Positions 1 to 5,576 of a stretch of DNA of 5,576 bases are shown piece by piece. The notes under the pieces are model-generated. The model saw only the letters and a program-made list of their open reading frames with translations, was not told where the DNA came from and did not search any database. The translations under genes and the position numbers were made by a program. This stretch comes from Acidobacteriota bacterium (GTDB lineage: Bacteria > Acidobacteriota > Terriglobia > Terriglobales > Acidobacteriaceae), in contig JAJZNH010000077.1 in the NCBI GenBank assembly GCA_021811745.1, positions 1-5,576 of the forward strand, given 5' to 3'. The first letter of the stretch is position 1. Every line of letters begins with the position of its first letter.

Positions 1-1272
1 CGCCTGGGCTTCGAGCTTTTTGATAAGCCGAACTGGGTTGGCTCGGAGTTTGACGAGCAGGTCAATTATCAGCGAGCTTTGGAGGGGGAGTTGGAACATA
101 CGGTCAGCTCGTTGTCTGATGTTGAGTCGGCGCGTGTTCATCTGGTGCTGCCTCACGATTCGCTCTTTCGCGACCAGGAGCGGCCTGCAAAGGCTTCGGT
201 AGTCATCAAGCTGCGTCACCGCTCGCTGGCCGACGGCGAGGCGGATGCAATCCGTAACCTGGTGGCTTCAGCCGTGGATGGTCTTACCCCGGACCGGGTT
301 GTGCTGGTGGATGCGGACGGCCACCTGCCGCTCGGACCCAAGACGCCCCAAGCCATGCGCCTCAGTGCGGAACAAGCGCTTGAGGATAAACTCATATCCA
401 CGCTGGAGCCGGTAACCGGCCCGGGCAATGTGCGCGCCTCGGTCACGCTTGACTACGACGATGCTGCTACCGATGTAACCCAGGAGACCTATGATCCCAA
501 TCAGACGGTGACGCTTTCCATGCAGCGCACCGAACAGACTACCGGCGGCCAGCCGGTTGCGGCCGGAGTTCCCGGCACGGCCTCGAATGCGCCCAATACG
601 CGCGCACTGCCTGTCTACCCAAAGCAGACAACTCCGCCGGAGAGCGCCAAAACAGAGTCCGGCACCTACGCGGCCTCAAAGACGGTGCGCCACACGGCGG
701 AGAATCCGGGGCGTGTGCGGCGCATGACTGCGGCGATTGTCGTGAACGACCGGCTGACTCAACCCGCGAGCAAGGGCAAAGCGGCCGTCTGGCAGCCGCG
801 TTCGGCAGAGGAACTGCGCAATCTGACGGCGCTGGCGCAGGCAGCGGTGGGTTACGACGCCGCGCGGGGCGATATGCTCACGGTCGAGGATCTGGCCTTC
901 GAACAGAATCGTATCCAGCAGCCGGTGCCGCCGCTGCAGCGGATGATGACAACCGCGGAGAGCTCTCCATTGCTGATCAAGTACCTGACTTTGCTGGCCG
1001 GTCTGCTGGCGGTGCTAGCCTTCGGAGTGCGGCCGGCCCTGCGCCAGGCTACCTCCGCGCCGGCGATCGCGAAAGCCGCGAAAACGGGGAGCAGGGAACT
1101 GCCGGCTGGAGCGGCTGTGACGCAGCCCGCGCTCTCTTCTCCGGCACCGGCCGAAGCGAATCCCGATCGGCTCAAGAGCCAGGAGATCTTTGAGCTGGTA
1201 ACGTCGCACCTCAAGCGTGAGCCGGCGCAGAGTTCGCGGTTGTTGCAGAGTTGGATTCATTCCGATCAGTAA
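1..1272 (+). CDS. fliF: Flagellar MS-ring protein FliF (5' end missing)
   Basis: FliF forms the MS ring in the inner membrane, the base on which the rotor and export gate assemble. The reading frame is open from base 1, giving 423 residues. Family members are usually about 530-570 residues, so the start and first membrane span lie outside the window. Seen here: NYQRALEGELE at residues 22-32 of the fragment, followed by an SARVHLVLP stretch, both typical of the YscJ/FliF ring-building fold; GVPGTASN at residues 189-196, a FliF hallmark in the periplasmic collar region; a hydrophobic second membrane span at about residues 324-343 (bases 970-1029); an Ala/Pro-rich linker; and a final segment ending RLLQSWIHSDQ that matches the conserved FliG-binding tail. 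The stop is TAA at 1270-1272, followed directly by fliG. The identification is secure. Only the 5' truncation by the window edge is unusual. Confidence 0.96.
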   Translation, partial: RLGFELFDKPNWVGSEFDEQVNYQRALEGELEHTVSSLSDVESARVHLVLPHDSLFRDQERPAKASVVIKLRHRSLADGEADAIRNLVASAVDGLTPDRVVLVDADGHLPLGPKTPQAMRLSAEQALEDKLISTLEPVTGPGNVRASVTLDYDDAATDVTQETYDPNQTVTLSMQRTEQTTGGQPVAAGVPGTASNAPNTRALPVYPKQTTPPESAKTESGTYAASKTVRHTAENPGRVRRMTAAIVVNDRLTQPASKGKAAVWQPRSAEELRNLTALAQAAVGYDAARGDMLTVEDLAFEQNRIQQPVPPLQRMMTTAESSPLLIKYLTLLAGLLAVLAFGVRPALRQATSAPAIAKAAKTGSRELPAGAAVTQPALSSPAPAEANPDRLKSQEIFELVTSHLKREPAQSSRLLQSWIHSDQ

Positions 1273-1280
1273 TGAAGGTG

Positions 1281-1286
1281 AAAGGA
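1281..1286 (+). promoter_or_regulatory. Ribosome binding site that sets the fliG start
   Basis: AAAGGA, within a longer purine-rich GGTGAAAGGA, lies eight bases before the TTG at 1295. No comparable site precedes the GTG at 1217, which lies inside fliF. This is the main reason for choosing the TTG start. Confidence 0.7.
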
Positions 1287-1294
1287 CCGGACGC

Positions 1295-2347
1295 TTGGCA
1301 GAGCAGGAGGACGAACCCGTAGCATCACGGCGCCGCAGGTCAGCGCGCCTCTCCGGTGTGCGCAAGGCGGCCATTTTGCTGGTTGCGGTCGGCGAAGAGC
1401 TGGCCAAGGAGATCCTGCGCACGCTTCCCGAAGCGGACGTGCAGAAGATTACTGAAGAACTGGCTGACCTTCGCGGTGTGGCGCCGGAAATCTCCGCCGA
1501 AATCGTTGAAGAGTTCTGGGAGCTTTTGGAGACGCAGAACTTCATGGTCCATGGCGGCCTGGATTATGCCGGACGCCTTCTGACCGAAGCCTTCGGCAAG
1601 CAGCGGGCCGAGGACTTGCTTGCCCAGGCGCAACGCTCGCAGGAGGCGGCTCAGGGCAACCTCGCCAAACTACGGCTTACCGATCCGCAGCAGTTGGGCA
1701 AACTGCTTGACTCCGAACATCCTCAGACGATTGCCCTGGTGCTGGCGCATCTCGATCCGCGCCGGGCATCGATGGTGCTCGGCAACCTGAGCGAGGAGCG
1801 CAAGGTGGTCTCCGTTCAGCGGCTGGCCGAGATGCGCCAGTTTTCACCGGAGATGGCTCAGAAAGTCGCGCAGGTTTTGCACCGACGGCTGGAGAATGTG
1901 GGGGACGCCGCGCGCGAAAGCTACTCCGGTTTTAAGGCAGTGGCTGACCTGCTGAACCGGCTCAACGCAGAGGAGGCCAAGAAGATTCTCGAGATGATCG
2001 AGCAGGGCCAACCGGAGCTTGCTCTCAGTATTCGCAACCTGATGTTCACCTTTGAAGACCTGGTCACGGTCCCGCCAGATACGATTCGCGAGATTATCTC
2101 CGGCGTCGACAAACGGCAATTGGCACTGGCCCTCCGCGGAGCCAACGAAGAACTGCGGGCCCAGATATTCAAGTCCATGAGTTCCCGGGCTGTGGAGATG
2201 CTGAAGGAAGACATGGAAGTGCTGGGACCGGTGCGCTCGCGCGAGGTGGCTCAGGCGCAGCAGGAGATTCTCAACCTGGCGCGGCGCCTCGAAGCGGAGG
2301 GCAAAGTCGTGCTGAAGCTGGAAAGTGGTGACGAGATGCTGGTTTGA
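1295..2347 (+). CDS. fliG: Flagellar motor switch protein FliG
   Basis: FliG is the rotor component that binds FliF with its N-terminal domain, FliM with its middle domain and the stator MotA with its C-terminal domain. From the TTG at 1295 it has 350 residues, close to the usual 330-345. Seen here: the N-terminal LSGVRKAAILL stretch near residues 19-29; the EHPQ signature of the middle domain at 141-144, followed by TIALVLAHL; MFTFEDL at 250-256; and the torque helix region, with Arg in MSSRA (295-299), the acidic pair ED at 305-306 and GPVR at 311-314. These match the charged residues known to interact with MotA in enteric FliG. The start is TTG with a good ribosome site, 22 bases after the fliF stop. 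A longer form from GTG 1217 would overlap fliF and add an unrelated Arg/Cys-rich leader. One oddity: a linker glycine pair appears as Ser-Gly at 211-212. Confidence 0.96.
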   Translation: MAEQEDEPVASRRRRSARLSGVRKAAILLVAVGEELAKEILRTLPEADVQKITEELADLRGVAPEISAEIVEEFWELLETQNFMVHGGLDYAGRLLTEAFGKQRAEDLLAQAQRSQEAAQGNLAKLRLTDPQQLGKLLDSEHPQTIALVLAHLDPRRASMVLGNLSEERKVVSVQRLAEMRQFSPEMAQKVAQVLHRRLENVGDAARESYSGFKAVADLLNRLNAEEAKKILEMIEQGQPELALSIRNLMFTFEDLVTVPPDTIREIISGVDKRQLALALRGANEELRAQIFKSMSSRAVEMLKEDMEVLGPVRSREVAQAQQEILNLARRLEAEGKVVLKLESGDEMLV

Positions 2348-2406
2348 GCACGAATTGACAAAGCAAGAAACGGCTGCATCGGCAGGGAGTCAGATTGAGC
2401 ACTAAT
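2344..2406 (+). repeat. Short imperfect direct repeat between fliG and fliH
   Basis: TTGAGCAC occurs at 2344-2351, across the fliG stop codon, and again at 2395-2402. With the next bases the match is 11 of 12 (TTGAGCAC, then G or T, then AAT). The copies start 51 bases apart. Just downstream ATCAG occurs three times, at 2405-2409, 2411-2415 and 2418-2422. The repeats are visible, but any function or origin (for example a small duplication in the gap) is speculative. Confidence 0.45.
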
Positions 2407-2418
2407 CAGAATCAGTAA
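2395..2418 (+). other. Possible seven-codon leader ORF in frame with fliH
   Basis: TTG at 2395 opens a mini-ORF reading MSTNQNQ and ending at TAA 2416-2418. It is preceded by AGGGAG at 2384-2389, five bases upstream, a reasonable ribosome site. It is in the same frame as fliH, whose start is 19 bases after this stop. It could be a translated leader, the remnant of an older longer fliH N-terminus cut by a stop, or chance. Short ORFs of this size are common by chance, so confidence is low. Confidence 0.25.
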
Positions 2419-2426
2419 TCAGAGAG

Positions 2427-2431
2427 AAGGA
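2427..2431 (+). promoter_or_regulatory. Ribosome binding site for fliH
   Basis: AAGGA, inside the purine run AGAGAGAAGGAAGAG, lies five bases before the TTG at 2437. An in-frame TAA at 2416 rules out a start further upstream, so this site supports TTG 2437 as the fliH start. Confidence 0.65.
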
Positions 2432-2436
2432 AGAGC

Positions 2437-3231
2437 TTGGGACAGTTTGGAGCGGGACGCGGAAACCATGCATCGGCGCGGATCGAACTTTTTGAGTATC
2501 CAGTCTGCCTCGATGCGCCTGTGCCGATAGCCTGGAATGGTTGGGCGGATGAGGACAAGTCTGTATCTAGCGGGCCGGCGGAGGCCGGCGGAGATGGTCT
2601 ATGCCGATCAGGAGAGGCGGCCGCGGCGGCATTCGAGCAGCGCCTGGCCGAGGAAACGCGCCGTTTCTTCGAGGCAGGGCGCGAGCGCGGCCGGCAGGAG
2701 GGTCAGCAGGCCGAGCGCGAGATGCAGACTGCGGCACGGGCTGCCGCCGAGGAGCAGCGCGTGCGGCAGGCTGCTGATCTGATCGAGACTTTTGCCCGGG
2801 AGCGTGATCGCTATATGCACTCGGTCGAACAGGAGGTGGTGAAGCTCGCGCTGGCGGTGGCCGCGCGCATCCTGCGCCGCGAAGCGCAGATGGATCCGCT
2901 GCTGCTCACCGGCGCGGTGCGTGTCGCGCTGGGGCAACTCTCCGATTCTACCGAGGTTCGCCTGCGCGTGCCCGCCGGCGATCTGGAACTTTGGAGCAGG
3001 ACCATGGCGCTACTACCCCATCTGCAGGTGAAGCCGATCGTGGCGGCGGGCGATGGAATGCGGCTGGGCGATTGCATTATTGAAACTGCGCTGGGTTCGG
3101 TGGATCTGGGCATCCGATCCCAGCTCGCGGAGATCGAGCGAGGCTTCTTCGATCGTGCCGGCGGAGGCCGGCCAGAGGCTTCTGTTCTGCCGCAGGAGAT
3201 GCCGGAGACTGCAGCGGAGATCCGTCCATGA
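2437..3231 (+). CDS. fliH: Flagellar export ATPase regulator FliH
   Basis: FliH is the peripheral stalk-like partner and negative regulator of the export ATPase FliI. It tethers FliI to the C ring and the export gate in the cytoplasm. The product has 264 residues, slightly above the usual 220-250. Seen here: a variable N-terminus with tryptophans at 33 and 36 (WNGW) followed by acidic residues; a GxxxGxxxG run at G81, G85 and G89, a known FliH helix repeat; a long charged Ala/Glu/Arg-rich helix up to about residue 125; and a C-terminal domain ending GDCIIETALGSVDLGIRSQL, typical of the FliH/V-type ATPase subunit E family. A Gly/Pro-rich tail of about 25 residues follows. The start is TTG with a good ribosome site. 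GTG 2521 is an alternative that would put the tryptophans at residues 5 and 8, but it has no visible ribosome site. The stop overlaps the fliI start by four bases. Confidence 0.93.
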   Translation: MGQFGAGRGNHASARIELFEYPVCLDAPVPIAWNGWADEDKSVSSGPAEAGGDGLCRSGEAAAAAFEQRLAEETRRFFEAGRERGRQEGQQAEREMQTAARAAAEEQRVRQAADLIETFARERDRYMHSVEQEVVKLALAVAARILRREAQMDPLLLTGAVRVALGQLSDSTEVRLRVPAGDLELWSRTMALLPHLQVKPIVAAGDGMRLGDCIIETALGSVDLGIRSQLAEIERGFFDRAGGGRPEASVLPQEMPETAAEIRP

Positions 3232-4541
3232 CGCCTCTGCTCAACCATTACTTTACCCGGCTCGAACGTGGCCAGCCCTGGCGTTGGCGTGGGCAGGTGC
3301 TGGAATCCGTAGGCCAGACCATCGAGTCGGCGGGACCGCTGGCTTCGATGGGCGAATGCTGCGAGATCGACGGCCGTTCCGGCCGGCCGTACCTGGCAGA
3401 GGTCATTGGATTCCGCGGCACCCACGTGCTGCTGATGCCGGTGGAAACGACCGGCGGTATTCGATTTGGCGACCGGGTATCGGCCCTGGGGGTAGGACCG
3501 GAGATTGCTGTGGGGCCGGCGCTGATGGGCCGCGTGCTGAATGCGCTGGGAAATCCGATCGATGATGGGCGAATTCCGGCTGCCGGCCAGGCGCTGCCGC
3601 TGGCGGGCGCGGTGCGCTCTCCGCTGGATCGCGTTCCGATTCGCGCGCCGCTGGGCACGGGCATTCGCGCCATCGACTCCCTGCTTACGGTCGGCCGTGG
3701 CCAGCGGGTAGGCATCTTCGGGGGATCGGGCGTTGGCAAAAGCACGTTGATCGGCATGATGACACGCAATACCGAGGCGGATGTCACAGTGGTGGGCCTG
3801 GTGGGCGAGCGTGGCCGCGAAGTGGGTGAGTTCCTTGAAGATTCTCTCGGGAGAGAAGGCCTCGCGCGATCCGTAGTGGTCGTTTCAACCTCCAATGAGT
3901 CGCCGCTCAAGCGCATGAGGGCGGCGCTGGCGGCTACAACGATTGCGGAGTATTTCGCGGACCAGGGCAGGAACGTTCTGCTGGTGCTGGATTCATTGAC
4001 CCGCTTTGCCATGGCGGCACGGGAAATTGGTCTGGCCGCTGGCGAACCGCCCACGGCCAAGGGCTACACGCCGTCTGTATTTACTCATCTCTCCCATTTG
4101 GTGGAGCGCGCCGGGCAGTTCCGCTCTGGTTCGATTACAGCCTTCTACACCGTACTGATGGAAGGCGACGACCAACAGGATCCGCTGGTAGATGCGGTGC
4201 GCTCTTTGCTGGACGGGCACATCGTTCTCTCCCGCTCTCTGGCTGCCGAGGGATGGTATCCTCCAGTCGCGGTGCTGGATTCGATCAGCCGGCTGATGCC
4301 CGCGGTCACCACTCCGGAACATCGCGACGACGCAGCCCTCTTGCGGCGCTTGATGGCTGTTTACGCGCGCTCTGAGGATCTGGTTCGCATCGGCGCCTAC
4401 AAGACGGGTTCAGACCCCGAACTTGATCGCTCCATACGCGCCCGGGAGCCGCTGCGCGCTTTTCTGACGCAGACCGCCCATGAACACGTTGGCTTGGGAG
4501 ATTCCGTGGGCCGCCTTGCCGCGTTGTCGGCGGTGGTTTGA
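3228..4541 (+). CDS. fliI: Flagellum-specific export ATPase FliI
   Basis: FliI is the hexameric ATPase related to F1 beta that helps unfold and load flagellar export substrates at the cytoplasmic face of the type III gate. Its 437 residues match the family's usual 430-460. Seen here: an N-terminal beta-barrel domain to about residue 95; the P-loop GGSGVGKST at 165-173, with Lys171; GERGREVGEF from 193, containing the Glu194-Arg195 expected near the active site; the Walker B strand LLVLD at 251-255, followed by SLTRFAMA; GYTPSVFTHLSHLVERAG from 279, a signature of type III export ATPases; and the C-terminal helical domain. The ATG at 3228 overlaps the fliH stop (ATGA) and has GGAGA at 3216-3220, seven bases upstream, so translation is likely coupled to fliH. 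The P-loop has Gly-Gly where many homologues have Ala-Gly. Identification as the flagellar rather than the virulence paralogue rests on context. Confidence 0.97.
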   Translation: MTPLLNHYFTRLERGQPWRWRGQVLESVGQTIESAGPLASMGECCEIDGRSGRPYLAEVIGFRGTHVLLMPVETTGGIRFGDRVSALGVGPEIAVGPALMGRVLNALGNPIDDGRIPAAGQALPLAGAVRSPLDRVPIRAPLGTGIRAIDSLLTVGRGQRVGIFGGSGVGKSTLIGMMTRNTEADVTVVGLVGERGREVGEFLEDSLGREGLARSVVVVSTSNESPLKRMRAALAATTIAEYFADQGRNVLLVLDSLTRFAMAAREIGLAAGEPPTAKGYTPSVFTHLSHLVERAGQFRSGSITAFYTVLMEGDDQQDPLVDAVRSLLDGHIVLSRSLAAEGWYPPVAVLDSISRLMPAVTTPEHRDDAALLRRLMAVYARSEDLVRIGAYKTGSDPELDRSIRAREPLRAFLTQTAHEHVGLGDSVGRLAALSAVV

Positions 4542-4544
4542 GGC

Positions 4545-5060
4545 GTGGCGATCTCGCGGGGTTTACGGCGCCTGCTCCGAGTCTTGGAGATGGAGGAGGA
4601 ACAGCGGCGTCTCGCGCTCGAATCTGCCGTGGGTAATCTGAGGAACCTTGAGCAGTCGCTGGCGGCTGCAACTGAACGGCGTCGTGCCGGAGGCAGTCTG
4701 CTGGCCGAAAGCGTGCGAAGCGGGCAGTTGCCGGATCGCCTCGCCGGGATCGAGGAGACGCGGGCGGCGCAGCGTCATGCCGTGGCGCTCGCGCCGCGGA
4801 TCGCCGATGCCCAGGACAAAGCGAGCGCGCTGCGCGAAGGGTTTCTGGCCAAGAGGGTCGAGCGCCGCCAGACCGGCACTATGATTCACGAAGCAGAAGC
4901 CCACGATGCCGCCGAAGCGGGACGCCGCGGACAGCAGGCGCTCGATGAGTGGTACCTTCACCGGCTGTATCGGGCACAAGGCAGAACAAGACCCTCCAAT
5001 CCGGAAGCTCCGCGGACCCGCGAAGAGGAAAGTGGAGGGGAGGCAGGGAAGACCTCATAG
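4545..5060 (+). CDS. fliJ: Flagellar export stalk/chaperone protein FliJ
   Basis: FliJ is a coiled-coil protein that sits in the centre of the FliI hexamer, like the gamma stalk of F1, and links it to the gate protein FlhA. Seen here: an N-terminus with GLRRLLRVLEMEEEQRRLAL from residue 6, fitting the family pattern of a hydrophobic LLxxxE start; long Ala/Arg/Glu-rich helices to about residue 145 with no membrane segment; and a DEWYLHRLYR end to the helical part, comparable with the usual FliJ C-terminus. At 171 residues it is longer than the usual 140-150, the excess being a Pro/Glu/Gly-rich tail from about 147. The start is GTG three bases after the fliI stop. Its ribosome site is weak (GGTGG at 4532-4536), which suggests coupling to fliI translation. 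FliJ sequences are poorly conserved, so position after fliI carries much of the weight. Confidence 0.85.
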   Translation: MAISRGLRRLLRVLEMEEEQRRLALESAVGNLRNLEQSLAAATERRRAGGSLLAESVRSGQLPDRLAGIEETRAAQRHAVALAPRIADAQDKASALREGFLAKRVERRQTGTMIHEAEAHDAAEAGRRGQQALDEWYLHRLYRAQGRTRPSNPEAPRTREEESGGEAGKTS

Positions 5061-5146
5061 TCGTTTTCGATGTTGCCCCCGTGGAATTCTTCGGGAGTCG
5101 GTGCGGCGCATTTGTGATATTTCTCTAATCCTTCCCAGACTACGTA

Positions 5147-5162
5147 TGGCACGCGATCTGCA
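5147..5162 (+). promoter_or_regulatory. Predicted sigma-54 (RpoN) -24/-12 promoter
   Basis: TGGCACG at 5147-5153, then CGAT, then CTGCA at 5158-5162. The known RpoN consensus is TGGCACG, four bases, TTGCA/T. Eleven of the twelve defined positions agree, and the invariant GG and GC are ten bases apart as required. The mismatch is a C for T at -15. Transcription would start near 5173. The site lies in the only sizeable gap after fliJ and points into the fliK-like gene. RpoN control of hook-stage flagellar genes is known in several bacteria. I could not identify an activator site upstream. Confidence 0.7.
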
Positions 5163-5192
5163 ATTCCCTCGTGCATGACCGTTGTCCCAACT

Positions 5193-5197
5193 GGGGA
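5193..5197 (+). promoter_or_regulatory. Candidate ribosome binding site for the fliK-like gene
   Basis: GGGGA lies four bases before GTG 5202. The spacing is a little short. The competing ATG at 5175 has no purine-rich site before it and would sit two bases after the predicted transcription start, so this site favours GTG 5202. Confidence 0.4.
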
Positions 5198-5201
5198 AAT
5201 T

Positions 5202-5576
5202 GTGAGCGCGGGAACCACCTTGCCGGATCAGGGTTTGCCAAAGCCCGAGCTGAATGGCGCGAACGCTTCTGGAAAGGTGCAGCGTACCGATGAATTCGAT
5301 ACGAACCAGACGTCTGTCCGGGATTCTTCCGCTGCCGGGGTCAGCGAGAGCTTCCGCGCCCGCTGGCAGGCGCTGTTGGCCGGTCTGAAAGATGGCGAAA
5401 AAGGCCCTTACGCTGAAGAGGCGTCTCAAGCAGAGATGCAGCGAACCGCGGATGCGTACACATGGGATGGCATGAGGATCTCTTCGCCGGCAGCGCTGCA
5501 CGTCGGCGCAGGCGTGCTGCAAAGCAACCGATCGGACGTTCCTGGGCCCAGGGCGACTTTGGGGCGGTCGCAAGGA
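5202..5576 (+). CDS. Probable flagellar hook-length control protein FliK, N-terminal part
   Basis: The frame stays open to the right edge, giving 125 codons from GTG 5202 or 134 from ATG 5175. An in-frame TGA at 5115-5117 and the absence of other start codons before 5175 limit the choices. The product is polar, rich in Ala, Gly, Ser, Glu and Gln, with no signal peptide or membrane segment and one short helical-looking segment, FRARWQALLAGLKDG. This low-complexity character fits the secreted N-terminal half of FliK, which measures hook length and switches export specificity, and fliK commonly follows fliJ. The conserved FliK C-terminal domain would lie beyond the window, so the call is by position and composition and not by a motif. 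Another exported hook-stage protein is possible. GTG 5202 is preferred because of its ribosome site and the promoter at 5147-5162. Confidence 0.5.
   Translation, partial: MSAGTTLPDQGLPKPELNGANASGKVQRTDEFDTNQTSVRDSSAAGVSESFRARWQALLAGLKDGEKGPYAEEASQAEMQRTADAYTWDGMRISSPAALHVGAGVLQSNRSDVPGPRATLGRSQG

Noticed and set aside
1217..1294. Longer FliG starting at GTG 1217 inside fliF
   Set aside because: It would overlap fliF by 56 bases and add a 26-residue leader unlike any FliG, with no ribosome site, whereas TTG 1295 has one and gives a normal length.
1015..1545. Minus-strand ORF of 176 residues across fliF and fliG
   Set aside because: Low-complexity Ser/Arg composition and complete overlap with two well-supported genes.
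2355..2360. TTGACA as a sigma-70 -35 box before fliH
   Set aside because: No acceptable -10 box at 16-18 bases downstream.
2374..2385. Small hairpin CTGC-ATCG-GCAG between fliG and fliH
   Set aside because: The stem is only four pairs and no T run follows, so it is not a convincing terminator.
3053..3565. Plus-strand ORF of 170 residues across the fliH-fliI junction
   Set aside because: Arg/Trp/Cys-rich out-of-frame shadow of fliH and fliI.
3248..4060. Long minus-strand ORF of 270 residues within fliI
   Set aside because: Ser/Arg/Pro/Thr-rich shadow of a GC-rich coding region. The + strand has clear FliI motifs throughout.
5198..5208. AATTGTGAGCG, identical to part of the lac operator
   Set aside because: Only one half-site without a matching partner, and it overlaps the probable start codon of the fliK-like gene. 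Taken as chance.
1..5576. An undescribed defence or mobile system
   Set aside because: Every coding stretch is accounted for by the conserved fliF-fliK order. There are no transposase, nuclease, toxin or repeat-array signals.

Overview
The window is one strand of a bacterial flagellar export/basal-body operon. All supported genes are on the + strand in the conserved order fliF (3' part) - fliG - fliH - fliI - fliJ - a fliK-like gene cut by the right edge. The first five are recognised from their own motifs. The sixth is placed mainly by synteny. The sequence is GC-rich and codon use looks uniform, so I see no sign of recent transfer, mobile DNA, RNA genes or CRISPR. The host is a motile bacterium with a GC-rich genome. 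The divergent FliF, FliH and FliJ sequences and the frequent TTG/GTG starts would fit an Acidobacteriota-like or similar deep-branching lineage, but that is a guess and not something the sequence proves.

Layout. 1-1272 encodes the C-terminal three quarters or so of the MS-ring protein FliF, including its second membrane span and its FliG-binding tail. fliG (rotor/switch) follows with a TTG start 22 bases after the fliF stop. An 89-base gap at 2348-2436 separates fliG from fliH. It is the only real gap inside the fliF-fliJ run, and it holds short direct repeats and a seven-codon mini-ORF in frame with fliH. fliH and fliI overlap by four bases (ATGA), and fliJ starts three bases after the fliI stop, so these three export-ATPase genes are tightly coupled. 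After fliJ comes a 141-base stretch (5061-5201) that is less GC-rich in its middle part and carries a close match to a sigma-54 (RpoN) -24/-12 promoter, followed by the open 5' end of the fliK-like gene.

How the parts work together. FliF forms the MS ring, and its cytoplasmic tail holds FliG, the rotor protein that takes torque from the stator. FliH, FliI and FliJ are the soluble regulator, ATPase and central stalk that serve the flagellar type III export gate. FliK, if the last gene is that, is exported and sets hook length. The predicted sigma-54 promoter just before it would let the later, hook-stage genes be switched on separately from the basal-body and export genes upstream, a temporal split known from other flagellated bacteria.

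The window is an ordinary conserved flagellar cluster. I did not find an undescribed system in it. The best leads are the sigma-54 promoter, the start-site questions and the FliH N-terminal motif.
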